Source: Ustilago trichophora (lineage: Eukaryota > Basidiomycota > Ustilaginomycetes > Ustilaginales > Ustilaginaceae). Taken from it: 64,000 bases of DNA. Position 1 is the first letter of the stretch. Each line of letters opens with the position of its first letter. Positions 10,387 through 19,539 of this stretch are shown piece by piece. Location of the stretch: the NCBI GenBank assembly GCA_900323505.1, contig OOIN01000001.1, positions 62,001 through 126,000 of the forward strand, written 5' to 3'. A model generated the notes under the pieces. It searched no databases. It had not been told where the DNA came from and worked only from the letters and a program-made list of their open reading frames with translations. A program made the translations under genes and the position numbers.

Positions 10387-11328
10387 ATGCCCAACGTCAC
10401 GTTCATCAACGATACGCAAGTGCCGCTCAACATCTGCTTGAAGCAGGTCTCCCCTTTGCACTATGCCAACTCTGTCCCAGCCAATGGCGGGCGGGCGACC
10501 ATGCATACTGGCAAAGTGTGGTTCACGATCCAAGCGCGCATAGACCGCGGAGACAACGGCTACGACAAGTTTCAAACTTACGCTCCCATTGCCGCAGTCA
10601 CTGTGGGAGCACTCTCCCTTGGCGCAGGTGCGATCTATTTTGCTGGTGCAAGCGTTGCCGCTGGTGGCACTGTCGCTGCGGTCTCAGCTGTGGCGGCACG
10701 CATCTCTGCCGCGGTTGCAACACACACACCCACTGTAAAGCGTCTGCTCAAATACGCATCGAAGGGTCAGACCGTGGCCAAGATCGGTCAGGTGGTGGGC
10801 ATCGGAGGAGGCGCATTGGCAGGCGCCAAAGGCGCAAATGGCAAGACCAAGCCGGTAGAGCAGCAGCTGAAAGATAGAGCTGCACAGGCATCCAAGTCCG
10901 CCCTCCAAAAGCTGTTGCAGGGCAGCGTGCTCAGCTCGGCGGGCTGGTATATCGACCGAGACCGCACGATTCGCATCACTGGTGGGCCGAAAGCTTCCAT
11001 CACAGACGGACTACTTGTGATCGAAACCGACACAACAGTACCTTTCACACTTGTCGATGAGACAGGGAAAACGGTCGCCGTGGGTAACCAGGCGGGCGCG
11101 GAGCCGGTACCACAGTCTCAGGCGGCAAACGATGGGTTGGACGACACGGAGGATGCGGCTAAATTGAATCCGCCTCCCGGAGCGTCATTGTCCATGGGGA
11201 TTGGGTCGGCAACGGCTGCTGCGGCTGCACCAGGCGCCGCTCCTGTGTTGCAGGCGGAAGGGAGACAGCAGCAAAAGAAGAAGGACGGGTTCTGGATGCG
11301 CACGCTCAAGGGCGATGACGGGTTCTGA
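10387..11328 (+). CDS. Unrecognised protein with Gly/Ala-rich hydrophobic core
   Basis: From the ATG at 10387 the product is 313 residues. It opens with a beta-rich region (MPNVTFINDTQVPLNICLKQ, later KVWFTIQARID), continues with a long Gly/Ala-rich hydrophobic stretch near residues 60-110 that could form one or two membrane segments, and ends in a charged C-terminal part with Ala/Pro-rich linkers. The core hydrophobicity is loosely like IFI6/IFI27-type proteins, but I cannot support homology. There is no classical signal peptide. An upstream in-frame ATG at 10147 would add 80 low-complexity residues; the downstream start fits better. No function is assigned. Confidence 0.7.
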   Translation: MPNVTFINDTQVPLNICLKQVSPLHYANSVPANGGRATMHTGKVWFTIQARIDRGDNGYDKFQTYAPIAAVTVGALSLGAGAIYFAGASVAAGGTVAAVSAVAARISAAVATHTPTVKRLLKYASKGQTVAKIGQVVGIGGGALAGAKGANGKTKPVEQQLKDRAAQASKSALQKLLQGSVLSSAGWYIDRDRTIRITGGPKASITDGLLVIETDTTVPFTLVDETGKTVAVGNQAGAEPVPQSQAANDGLDDTEDAAKLNPPPGASLSMGIGSATAAAAAPGAAPVLQAEGRQQQKKKDGFWMRTLKGDDGF

Positions 11329-11511
11329 AAGGCAGGCTCAACTTCCAAGGACCCTAGTCGTGACGTGGCGGAGAAGCTCCGTCAGCATCGACCAGCATCC
11401 ACTTCTCTACAACAAAAGAAATTCCATTCCATGATACCCTTTTCAAACAAGCGTAACTTGATCGTCTCCTGACCTGTACCTTGGAAGGCTGTCTACACAT
11501 GAGTGTGGTAT

Positions 11512-12876
11512 TCAGACGGAGAACAGCTTTCGCAAATTCTCCTCTGCGCTCGTGAAGCGCGCCAAAGCATCAGCAAGCATGTATCTGCACCTCTCATCCC
11601 GCTCCAACACGGTCTGCAGACGAGCGTATGACTGCGAACCCTCGTTCAGCCATGCACCGTATCCGACCTCTTGAGCTTCCTTTGCTGCCAAAGCTGCGCC
11701 ATACCTCTCCAGCTCTGTGTCGTCCACGATGCTGAACTTGGCATGAGCCTTTTTGATTGCATCTGCGTACTCTGATGTGAGCTCGGTATTTGCCAGCCCT
11801 TCCACAATTGGCGCACCGAGCGTGACATGGTCGAGACCGCACAGCTCGACTGCTTCTTTGATGCTGAGGAACGAGGCGGCCATGACCTGGGTCTTGATGG
11901 CGGGGTTGTCCTTACGCAGACGCAGAAGACATCGCTGGAGCGGGTATATGGTCTCTTCCATCGAGCGGCTGCCTGCGGACAATGCAATCTGCTTATCTTC
12001 CTCGCTGAAATCCTCAGCGCCGAAGAAATGGGCTGCGAGGGCGTTGATGTAGGGGGCGGTGTAGATGGCGCCAGCAGCCTGTGCAGCTGCAAGACCCTGC
12101 TCGACAGCAAAGATGGTCGTGGCGAGCACCTGGATGTTGCCCTCTGACAAGGGACCGCCAAGGTGAGACTCGTCCAGGTGGCCACCGGAGGAGAGATATC
12201 GCATGGCCTGCAGGCCTGGGATGGTGGAGGGAATCTTGATACAGACCCGCTTGCTGTCGACAGAGCCGCCAGAAATGAGCTCGTAGAGCGCCACGAGGCG
12301 CCTGGCGTGCTTTACGGTGGCCGTGAGGTTGTACGACTGCGAAGTAGCCGTTTGTGCATGCAGGTTACCGTTGGAGAGTAAATTGGGGAGCATCTCGAGG
12401 CCAAAGTGGACCGTGAGGATATCGGAGGCAAGGTGTTGGAATCTTTCCTCTGATTTCTCAGTACCAGTCAAGCCGGATGCGAGTGAAAGACGTTCCACCA
12501 TGTCTGTGCTCAGCTGCTCTCCGTTCCATATACCCGTTTCGAGCTGCTTCGCTGCAGCCACGCAAGTTTGGAGCAGTTTGTGCGCCTTAGCGGGTTCAGC
12601 ATTGAGCAGGCCAGTATAGGTGAAGAAGACGATGATCTGGTTGGAGGTCATGTCCTGGAACAACGAGCTGAACTCGCTCAGCCCTTGCTGTTGGGCTGCG
12701 GAGGAGGTGATCTTCTTGGTCGAGGAGAGCTCTAGAATCCGACGATGGGCAAGGTTGTGCTGCACGGCTATAGAGGCCACATTGTTGTCGATGTCGATGG
12801 TGCTGAACCTTGCCACTTGGGCAAGTAGAGAATTGGAGATGTGGATTGGCCCGGAAGGAAGCTGGTCGAGGGTCAT
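11512..12876 (-). CDS. Transaldolase-family protein
   Basis: A 454-residue protein related to transaldolases, which move a dihydroxyacetone unit between sugar phosphates in the pentose phosphate pathway. Visible family signatures are DMTSNQIIVF near residue 75 (counterpart of DATTNPSLI with its Asp), HARRLVALYE, the Schiff-base Lys in VCIKIPSTIPGLQ at residue 214, TIFAVEQGLAAAQ, and TQVMAASF followed by LCGLDHVTLGAP. It is about 120 residues longer than bacterial TalB, with an N-terminal extension and insertions. Several usually invariant residues differ (TTNP to TSNQ, IAST to IPST), so it may be a paralogue with altered substrate. The ATG at 12876 is preferred to an upstream non-ATG extension. 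A TATAAG element lies about 98 bases upstream. Confidence 0.82.
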   Translation of the reverse strand: MTLDQLPSGPIHISNSLLAQVARFSTIDIDNNVASIAVQHNLAHRRILELSSTKKITSSAAQQQGLSEFSSLFQDMTSNQIIVFFTYTGLLNAEPAKAHKLLQTCVAAAKQLETGIWNGEQLSTDMVERLSLASGLTGTEKSEERFQHLASDILTVHFGLEMLPNLLSNGNLHAQTATSQSYNLTATVKHARRLVALYELISGGSVDSKRVCIKIPSTIPGLQAMRYLSSGGHLDESHLGGPLSEGNIQVLATTIFAVEQGLAAAQAAGAIYTAPYINALAAHFFGAEDFSEEDKQIALSAGSRSMEETIYPLQRCLLRLRKDNPAIKTQVMAASFLSIKEAVELCGLDHVTLGAPIVEGLANTELTSEYADAIKKAHAKFSIVDDTELERYGAALAAKEAQEVGYGAWLNEGSQSYARLQTVLERDERCRYMLADALARFTSAEENLRKLFSV

Positions 12877-13953
12877 GCTTGGCGAGAAGCAGTAAGTGAA
12901 TGTGGCGAGATGAAGATGATCAAGCAAACTGAACTCGCTAGAGCTTCTCGGAATGGTGGGAAGGGATCACGTTCTTATATGACTTTCGAGCAATACCTGC
13001 ATTGATGTCAATGCGGAGAAGAAGCGCACGAAGGTGTTGCAAATGTGGGGGACAAGGTTTAGAGGACGAATCTTCAGTCAGGGTCTCGTAACGGAAAGCT
13101 GCTCGACGTGGGCGTCTCTGTCTCTGCCAAGCCTTGTTGACCGAGTCGGCCATTTCAACGGCCGGGCTCCGCATGTCGGATTTCGTTGATGTTGTGAAAA
13201 TTGTTAGATCGAGAATCGACCCGAAGGAGCATCGGCATGCCTGCCTCTGAACCTTTGCTAGCGTAAACAGGCGCTAGCTACAGTATCTGGTCATCGTGAC
13301 AGACGCAGATGCACGGTTGACAAGAGCAACAAATGCACGCTTTTGGATTGGTCAGATTTTGTGCTTCTTGGGAAATTTGTCGCTTCAGGGTCGCATAGAG
13401 ATGATCATTCCACGTCCATGAATTCCGATGACGCAGGCCGATTGAGCGTACTGTAGAAGCACGTTCGGGCTGAGTGTGTGTTGCGTCCGACGCTGCAGCA
13501 TCAGCATGTGGAGGAACCTCTCTTGAATAGAAAAGCACAACAATTCAAGCTCAGCAATCTTTACGCCGCTGACTGAGCCGTAGGTTTACTGCAATCGGCC
13601 ATTTTCAAGAGCACTTGAAGAGCACTTGAGAAGGAGTCCTATGGCAATCATGTGATGTGCGTCAGGAAAAGGCGTAGAGCTTCATTCAAAAGCGACAAGA
13701 TGGAGCGGAAGACAGAGAGAAAGGACGACGCCAAAGTGCATGGTCGCCGCGCTGTTTGTTCGCGATCGACGCAAAAAGCTGCAGATTACACGAGCGACAT
13801 GGGTCTTGGAGCAGCAGTTCAGAGAGCGCGCAATCGCAACCTCAGAGATCGCAACCATTTCGGTGGTGGTTGTCACGTTACAGCCTTGCAGTCGTCCCTC
13901 CGACTTCATCACCACCATCCACATCGCCTTCCACACACCTGTCCCTCGCTTTT
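12877..13953. other. Divergent promoter region, about 1.1 kb
   Basis: Separates the transaldolase (minus) from the Rieske flavoprotein (plus). It contains single TACAGTA (13279) and TACTGTA (13449) heptamers and a TATAAG box on the minus strand. No gene is supported. Confidence 0.55.
12974..12979 (-). promoter_or_regulatory. TATA-like box of the transaldolase gene
   Basis: TATAAG on the minus strand about 98 bases before the ATG. The same hexamer lies 66-98 bases before four other starts in this window, which supports it as a core promoter element. Confidence 0.4.
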
Positions 13954-15756
13954 ATGCATCTGTTCCGACAACACCATCTGTTGATTCGAACAGCTCGCGC
14001 TTCGCTTTCCACCGCCTCGCGACCTTACTATCTAGCATCTCATCTCGCACTTTCGCTCTCAAAAGCACCCTTCTCTTCTTCAACCATCAAAATGTCGGAG
14101 CAGCGTGTCCGTGTCGGCAGCGCCAAGGACGTCGCCCAGGGCAAGATGAAGGAGTTCACTTTTGCTGGCGAGGGCGACGATGCCGTCAAGGTTCTCGTGT
14201 CCAACGTCAATGGCCAGCTCCACGCTACCTCCTCCAAGTGTACCCACTACGGCGCTCCCCTTGCCAACGGTGTGCTGACCGGCGACGGCCGCATCATTTG
14301 CCCTTGGCACGGTGCCTGCTTCCACGCCAAGAATGGTGAGATCGAGGACGCCCCCGCTCTCGACAGCCTGCTCAGTCTTAAGCTTGACGTGGAGGGCGAC
14401 GATCTCTTTGTCACTGCTGACCCCGAGAAGCTCAAAGGTAAGCCCGGTGTCGCTCCCAGCTGCAAGGGCGGTGCTCAGAGCGTCAACAAGGGCAAAGGTG
14501 TCGTGATTGTCGGCGGCGGTGCTGGCGCCATCAACTGTGTCGAGGAGCTCCGAAAGAGCGGCTACCGGGGCAGCATCACCATCGTCTCGAACGAAGAGGC
14601 AATCATCGATCGAACCAAGCTCAGCAAGGCGCTCATCTCGGATGCTGACAAAGTCACATGGCGCAGCAAGTCGCACCTCAACAACGTCCTCGGTGTTCAA
14701 ATTGAGAACTCGACTGTCACCAGGGTCGATGCTGACTCCAAGTCGGTCACTCTGGAAAACGCATCCAAGGTCGAATACGAGAAGCTTGTCCTCGCTACTG
14801 GCGGCTATCCCAAGCGTATCCCCATTCCCGGTTCTGACTTCAAGAACGTCCTGGTGCTCCGACAAATCAACGACACCAAGGCCATCAACGAGGCTGTTGG
14901 CAACGAGGAGGGAGACGAGTCCAAGAAGAGCAAGAATGTCGTCGTCATTGGATCCAGCTTTATCGGTATGGAGGCCGCCATTGCGCTTACTAAGCGTGCC
15001 AACGTCTCGGTGGTGGGCATGGAAAAGGTCCCCTTTGAGCGCGTCCTTGGCGAGGAGGTTGGACAAGGCCTCATGAAGGCCCAGCTTAGGAACGGACTCA
15101 AGTTCCACATGCAGGCTGGAGTCGAGCGCATTGAGGGGGAAAAGTCTTCGGGTCCCAAGGCTGTGGTGATCAAGAACAGCGAGGGCAAGGAAGAGTCGCT
15201 CCCGGCTGACGTTGTCATCCTCGGCGTTGGTGTCGCCCCGGCTACCGGCTTCCTCAAGGACTCTGGCTTCAAGCTTGAGAAGGATGGCGGTGTTGCTGTT
15301 GACTCGAAGTTGCGCGTTGAGGGCCACCAGGACATCTTTGCAATTGGTGACATTGCCGCCGCTCCCACGCGCGCTTCGGACCACAGCAGGATTGAGCACT
15401 GGAATGTTGCCTCGAACCAAGGCCGCGCTGTCGCCAAGACACTTGCTGGAACCGAGACCGACTACGATAAGGTCGCCATCTTCTGGTCGGCCCTCGGATC
15501 GCAGCTGCGATACTGTGGCAGCGGTGGTCCCCAGTTTGACAATGTCTACGTGGATGGCAAGCCCGAGGAGCTCAAGTTTGCTGCGTACTACGCCAAGGGC
15601 GATGAAGTGGTTGCAGTCGCCACGATGGGTGTGGACCCATTGATGGTGCAGTGCAGCGAGCTGATCCGCATAAGGGCTATGCCCAAACTGTCCGAGATCA
15701 AGGGCGGCAAAAACCCCCTCGAGCTGGATCTGTCGAGCTTCTCGGCCAAGATTTAG
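13954..15756 (+). CDS. Mitochondrial Rieske ferredoxin-AIF-type FAD/NAD oxidoreductase
   Basis: From the ATG at 13954 the product is 600 residues, similar in layout to AIFM3-like proteins. The first 46 residues (MHLFRQHHLLIRTARASL...) are Arg/Ser-rich without acids and look like a mitochondrial presequence; starting at 14092 (MSEQRVRV) would give a cytosolic form. A Rieske domain follows with C96-x-H98 and C116-x2-H119, all four [2Fe-2S] ligands present. Next comes a pyridine-nucleotide oxidoreductase with VVIVGGGAGAINC (FAD), VVVIGSSFIGMEAA (NAD), VILGVGVAPAT and DIFAIGDIAAAP. A reductase C-terminal domain ends in SAKI, a weak possible peroxisomal signal. It probably passes electrons from NAD(P)H through FAD to the cluster; the acceptor is unknown. 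Confidence 0.9.
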   Translation: MHLFRQHHLLIRTARASLSTASRPYYLASHLALSLSKAPFSSSTIKMSEQRVRVGSAKDVAQGKMKEFTFAGEGDDAVKVLVSNVNGQLHATSSKCTHYGAPLANGVLTGDGRIICPWHGACFHAKNGEIEDAPALDSLLSLKLDVEGDDLFVTADPEKLKGKPGVAPSCKGGAQSVNKGKGVVIVGGGAGAINCVEELRKSGYRGSITIVSNEEAIIDRTKLSKALISDADKVTWRSKSHLNNVLGVQIENSTVTRVDADSKSVTLENASKVEYEKLVLATGGYPKRIPIPGSDFKNVLVLRQINDTKAINEAVGNEEGDESKKSKNVVVIGSSFIGMEAAIALTKRANVSVVGMEKVPFERVLGEEVGQGLMKAQLRNGLKFHMQAGVERIEGEKSSGPKAVVIKNSEGKEESLPADVVILGVGVAPATGFLKDSGFKLEKDGGVAVDSKLRVEGHQDIFAIGDIAAAPTRASDHSRIEHWNVASNQGRAVAKTLAGTETDYDKVAIFWSALGSQLRYCGSGGPQFDNVYVDGKPEELKFAAYYAKGDEVVAVATMGVDPLMVQCSELIRIRAMPKLSEIKGGKNPLELDLSSFSAKI

Positions 15757-16731
15757 AGTCCTGCTTGCATCTCTAGCAAAGTTGCTCTACAAGTATAAGA
15801 GATTGTGGACACTCTGTATGCTCTCGATGAGTAGTTCTCGAAATGATTTTTTTTTTTTTTTTTTTTTTTTTCAAAGTTTGGGTGGCATTTCTCGAAAAGA
15901 TCAGTAGATGTGTGTCTGTAAAGACAAGTGTGAATAGCGTAGAAGGCGGCAGTGGTGCAAGTGAGACCTTGACCAGTTGAATGCTTAGTAGAGACAGGTC
16001 GCGGTACGAAGTGCGCTCAAAGTCGCCGCGGAGCACATCAAAGCCTCACACTCAATGTCACCCACGAGCTGTCAGACTACTAATAAGATGAACGGCAAGC
16101 TGCAGAAAGCACGTGTGGCGGCCCAGCTGTACTGTACTGTACCGTCATACCGTAGCACCATTTCTGTCTGTAACAAAACCATGTCTTGCGGGGCGGGCCG
16201 AAATAGCGTAAGGAACGCAGAGATTTGTGCGAAAAGAAAACCCACAGATGTCGTGATTCGTGATGTCGCGTCGGGGTTAGAGACTCAAAAGAATGTCTTG
16301 ACGAGGAAACCAGCGAAGAGCAAGATGAGCTTATCAACCAATCGGGCATCGCGATGGCACACGGTGGATGCTCGGCTAGATTTTTTTCTTTTTTTTCTTT
16401 TTTTTTTTTTTTTCTTTATCAGGTGCCCCACATCTTTTACTGTACTGTACTGTAACTAAGCTGTGCTTTGGTGCTTAAAATACTGTCACGCTCTGTGGGA
16501 ACGGTGCTTTGTGTGGGCAACCCCGCTCAGTCAGCCGCCTCTTCTCGTCCGCCTCTTTTCACTCAGTTGTGTGGTGTGTGCTAGGCACATTAGCATTCTT
16601 TTCACGCCGACCTTTCTTCTTACTTGCCGTGCCTGCTTTATTAAACAGTAGATATATGCCCACCACTCTCTGCCCCCTTGTCCCTCTCTCTTCACCATCA
16701 TCGTCGCCTCCCTTCTACAAGAGCAGCAAAC
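15757..16731. other. Intergenic region with homopolymer tracts and TACTGTA clusters
   Basis: Contains a 25-base T run (15847-15871), a second T-rich tract (16381-16414), and two clusters of overlapping TACTGTA heptamers (16130-16141 and 16438-16454). No gene is supported. Confidence 0.6.
15847..15871. repeat. Poly-T homopolymer
   Basis: An uninterrupted run of about 25 T residues shortly after the Rieske flavoprotein stop codon. Likely length-variable; no specific role is evident. Confidence 0.85.
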
Positions 16732-17394
16732 ATGTCTCTTCTCAGGATCACGATGCGTCAGCCTCTCGCTGCTGCAGGCCGCACATTCTCCATCTCCGCC
16801 GCCCCTGGCTTCGCCTCGGCCGCTAGCGCCGCCAACACATCCGTCGGGCCGTGGGCCGATCGTCCCGCCACCCAGCGTCTCAATCGCTACCTTGTCGTGG
16901 CTGAAGACTACTCCGACTCTGGAGCAAACGCACGTCGCTTCGAAGTGCGCGAGCGCCATCTCGAACAGGCACAGAATGGCAAGCGTGCCGGCCGCATCGA
17001 ACTCGGCGGAGCCCTCCTCAAGAGGGACTTCAAGGATATCGACCAGGAGCTCGGCCCTGGCCCTCACATGGCAGGTAGCGTCATGGTCGTGCTGGGCGAA
17101 AGCATCGAGGATGTACGCGAGAGAGTCATGAAAGATGAATACGTCCAGGGCAACGTGTGGGATGTCGAGAAGCTCAAAATTTTCCCCTTTCTCCAGGCAC
17201 CGCTGGTCAGCGCTGCTGCAGACGCAGAAGCAGCTGTGGAATCGGGCGCAGAGGCGAACGCAAGGGTGGGCCAAGACAGCAATGCCACACTGGGCCAGCT
17301 CAGACAGGATCTGGCTGCAGGAAAGGGCCCCAAGATGGTCACATTGGGCGCTCTGAGGAGGATGCATCAGAGCGTGTACCGTTCTGACAAGTGA
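16732..17394 (+). CDS. YCII-domain protein, probably mitochondrial
   Basis: A 220-residue protein. The first 40 residues (MSLLRITMRQPLAAAGRTFS...) are basic, Ala/Ser-rich and acid-free, as in mitochondrial targeting peptides. The YCII/YciI-like ferredoxin-like fold follows: RYLVVAEDYSDS, RFEVRERHLEQA with the conserved His, RIELGGALL, SVMVVLGESIEDVRERVMKD and a closing region with VWDVEKLKIFPF. A roughly 60-residue Ala-rich tail is added. YciI proteins are small enzymes or binding proteins of mostly unknown role; the fold uses His and Asp at its putative active site. The ATG at 16732 is preferred because an upstream in-frame start would put a His/Arg stretch before the presequence. Confidence 0.8.
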   Translation: MSLLRITMRQPLAAAGRTFSISAAPGFASAASAANTSVGPWADRPATQRLNRYLVVAEDYSDSGANARRFEVRERHLEQAQNGKRAGRIELGGALLKRDFKDIDQELGPGPHMAGSVMVVLGESIEDVRERVMKDEYVQGNVWDVEKLKIFPFLQAPLVSAAADAEAAVESGAEANARVGQDSNATLGQLRQDLAAGKGPKMVTLGALRRMHQSVYRSDK

Positions 17395-18155
17395 AGAGGC
17401 TCCGTAGAATACTAGCCTTTTACAAGGGTCTCCATCTCTGCAAGCCTCAACAACAAGTTCGGGTGCATATGACAATGCATCTATCGCATCGTAACAATGC
17501 GCAAAAGGAAAAGAGACAGCAGCGACACAACCCTGGCAACACCACATTAAGGCACATCCTGCTAAGCTTGAAGCAAGCCATCAACTGATTCATCCTCTGT
17601 GTGGAAGCGTCACGCGGGTTGGGTGCTGCAGGTGCTTCTTTTCCACGCCGTCTCATCACGATACCCAACCAGAAGTATTCTGGAAACATGCGCAAACAAA
17701 TGCGCTCGCACACGGCCCCGATTCACGTTCGCAAAGCTCGGCCTTCAAATCAACAGATAGCTCTCATCCGTCTTGGAGCTCAGCCTCGGTTGCAGATTCA
17801 ATGCATTCATTTTTCCTTTCAAAGTCTAGTTTTGTGTGTGAATGTTATTTGTCTCCTCTCAGCACCGCACTGTAGACCTGCTTAAAAGAGGATGTACAGA
17901 TCGCTTTGTCAGAGCTCAACTGCTGCTCTGCTGCTTAATCTGGCTTCGTCTGTGCGCCTTTGCAACTTTCGCTCGAGATTCAGCCGTCCCGTGTCCGCAA
18001 AAAGAAAAAGTCTTATTTTCGCTCAACCATCCATCACGATGCCACGTAGTTCTTGGCCCGACACACCGAACAGTGAGGCGCACAGACATCATCCTATCCA
18101 TGAAGATACTTCTATTTCAAGATCGAACCTGATTTACACGTGCGTTGATACCGAT
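17395..18155. other. Convergent intergenic region
   Basis: The 3' regions of the YCII gene and SDHAF2. Short open frames here lack any recognisable domain. No RNA or repeat was recognised. Confidence 0.55.
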
Positions 18156-19076
18156 TTAGGTGCGGTTAGCGTCGAGCTCAGGCATCCACCTAACGGCCTT
18201 TTCCTCGTTCTTGGTGTGCTGGATCAGCCTCCAGCCTAATTTGCCTTCGGTGTGGAAGCTAGAGTGCCAACGTTCGGGGATGGGCTTGCGCTGGGTGCAC
18301 CAGTAGAAGATATCCCAGTCGGGCTCGTCGAGCAGCTATTCAGAGCCAGACCACGCCGTCATGAACGCAATGAGACAACGTGAGAGAGTAGCGAAGATGT
18401 TGTCAGCCGTCTGTCCGCTGTCTATCTTCGCTTCTTGGGTGTGACTGAGGCTGGCAAGCCAAGATTCCGAGAGGAAACTTCCACGGCAATCCGCGATGCA
18501 GAAGCATCATGATAGGGTGTGTATACTTACACGATCGAATTCATCCAACTCTTCAGTGGGCAGCTTTTTCAGCTCCTTCTTGGCGAAAGTACTCAGTAGC
18601 AAGTCAGTCTCCAGCGTACCTCGCTTCCTGCACTGATACACAAGTCTTGCGATCTTGGTCTCTCTCTCCTCGCTTTCCCTTCCGGGCACGCGCATGGGTG
18701 CATCCACTCCTTCCAGCGTTTGACGTTCTGATGCGAGGTTCAAACCAGCCCATTTGGATTCTGGCCCAGATTCAGGGCCGCTATCGGCGTTGTTCAGGTC
18801 CACAATGTCGGGTGAGAAGGGCAACGGGTAGGGATCCGATAGTTTGGCATCAGAAACGCGACCGGATGGTCCAGCAGCGTTCGATGTTGATTGAGTGGCT
18901 CCGGTACTACCTTGTTCCGATTTGATCGGGTCCGGGACGTCAGGTCGAGAAGATGAGGAGGACCAGCGAACGGCTCCTGTGGCAGGTACAAGGATGCGAC
19001 GCTGAGTGAGAGGTGCTGAGTTGAGGAGTGTACGTCGCACGCCGGCAAAGGTAGCGAGTCTGAATGGGGCTGTCAT
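18156..19076 (-). CDS. SDH5: Succinate dehydrogenase assembly factor SDHAF2/Sdh5, two exons
   Basis: Exons 19076-18531 and 18335-18156 on the minus strand give 241 residues. The 195-bp intron has a GTAAGT donor right after the codon of Arg182 and an AATAG acceptor. SDHAF2 adds FAD covalently to the flavoprotein subunit of succinate dehydrogenase in the mitochondrial matrix. Exon 1 carries a basic presequence, a Ser/Pro-rich linker and the family core [19 protein letters not shown] with [19 protein letters not shown]. Exon 2 supplies [20 protein letters not shown], which completes the domain; the first exon alone would be truncated in it. The linker between presequence and core is longer than in yeast. 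The ATG at 19076 begins the presequence. Confidence 0.92.
18336..18530 (-). other. Intron of the SDHAF2 gene
   Basis: Minus-strand intron, phase 0, with donor GTAAGT and acceptor AATAG. Splicing joins EELDEFDR to [10 protein letters not shown], exactly the conserved SDHAF2 sequence. Confidence 0.9.
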
Positions 19077-19539
19077 GTTCAAGTATAATGTATACACCAA
19101 ATGAAGCTGTGTGGTCGTCTAAAAGATGACGAAGGTGAACACGAATGCGAAGGTCGACATTGGACAGCGGGATTTTCGGCATTCGGAAGTGTTCAAAAAA
19201 TTCTCCACTTTGACCGCGGAACCATGAGCAAAGCGGCGAAACTGTCAGGGTCTTGGATGATGAAAGCCTCCCTTACATAATCGTATCAGCTCCAATGGGT
19301 ACGAACACCTTGTCACAGCTTGTCACATCTCAGAATGTTTTGCTGTGGATCGCATCGAAGTGACACTCTGATTGATGATGCATGAGTTTTTCGTGAATGC
19401 GCTAAGAGTACATGAGATTGCTGGGATGAAATGAAATTGCGGGAATTAAGAGAGAGAATGTTCTATGCGAAATTGGTAGAGAGAAGTGTCGCCATCGTCT
19501 CGGATGATGTGCAATGGACGATGACTGTGTTCGGGTTAC
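19077..19539. other. Intergenic region
   Basis: The 5' region of SDHAF2 and 3' region of the MFS gene, both on the minus strand. Nothing specific is seen. Confidence 0.55.

Noticed and set aside
14080..15420. A 446-codon minus-strand frame opposite the Rieske flavoprotein
   Set aside because: Shadow of the coding strand; no domain in its translation.
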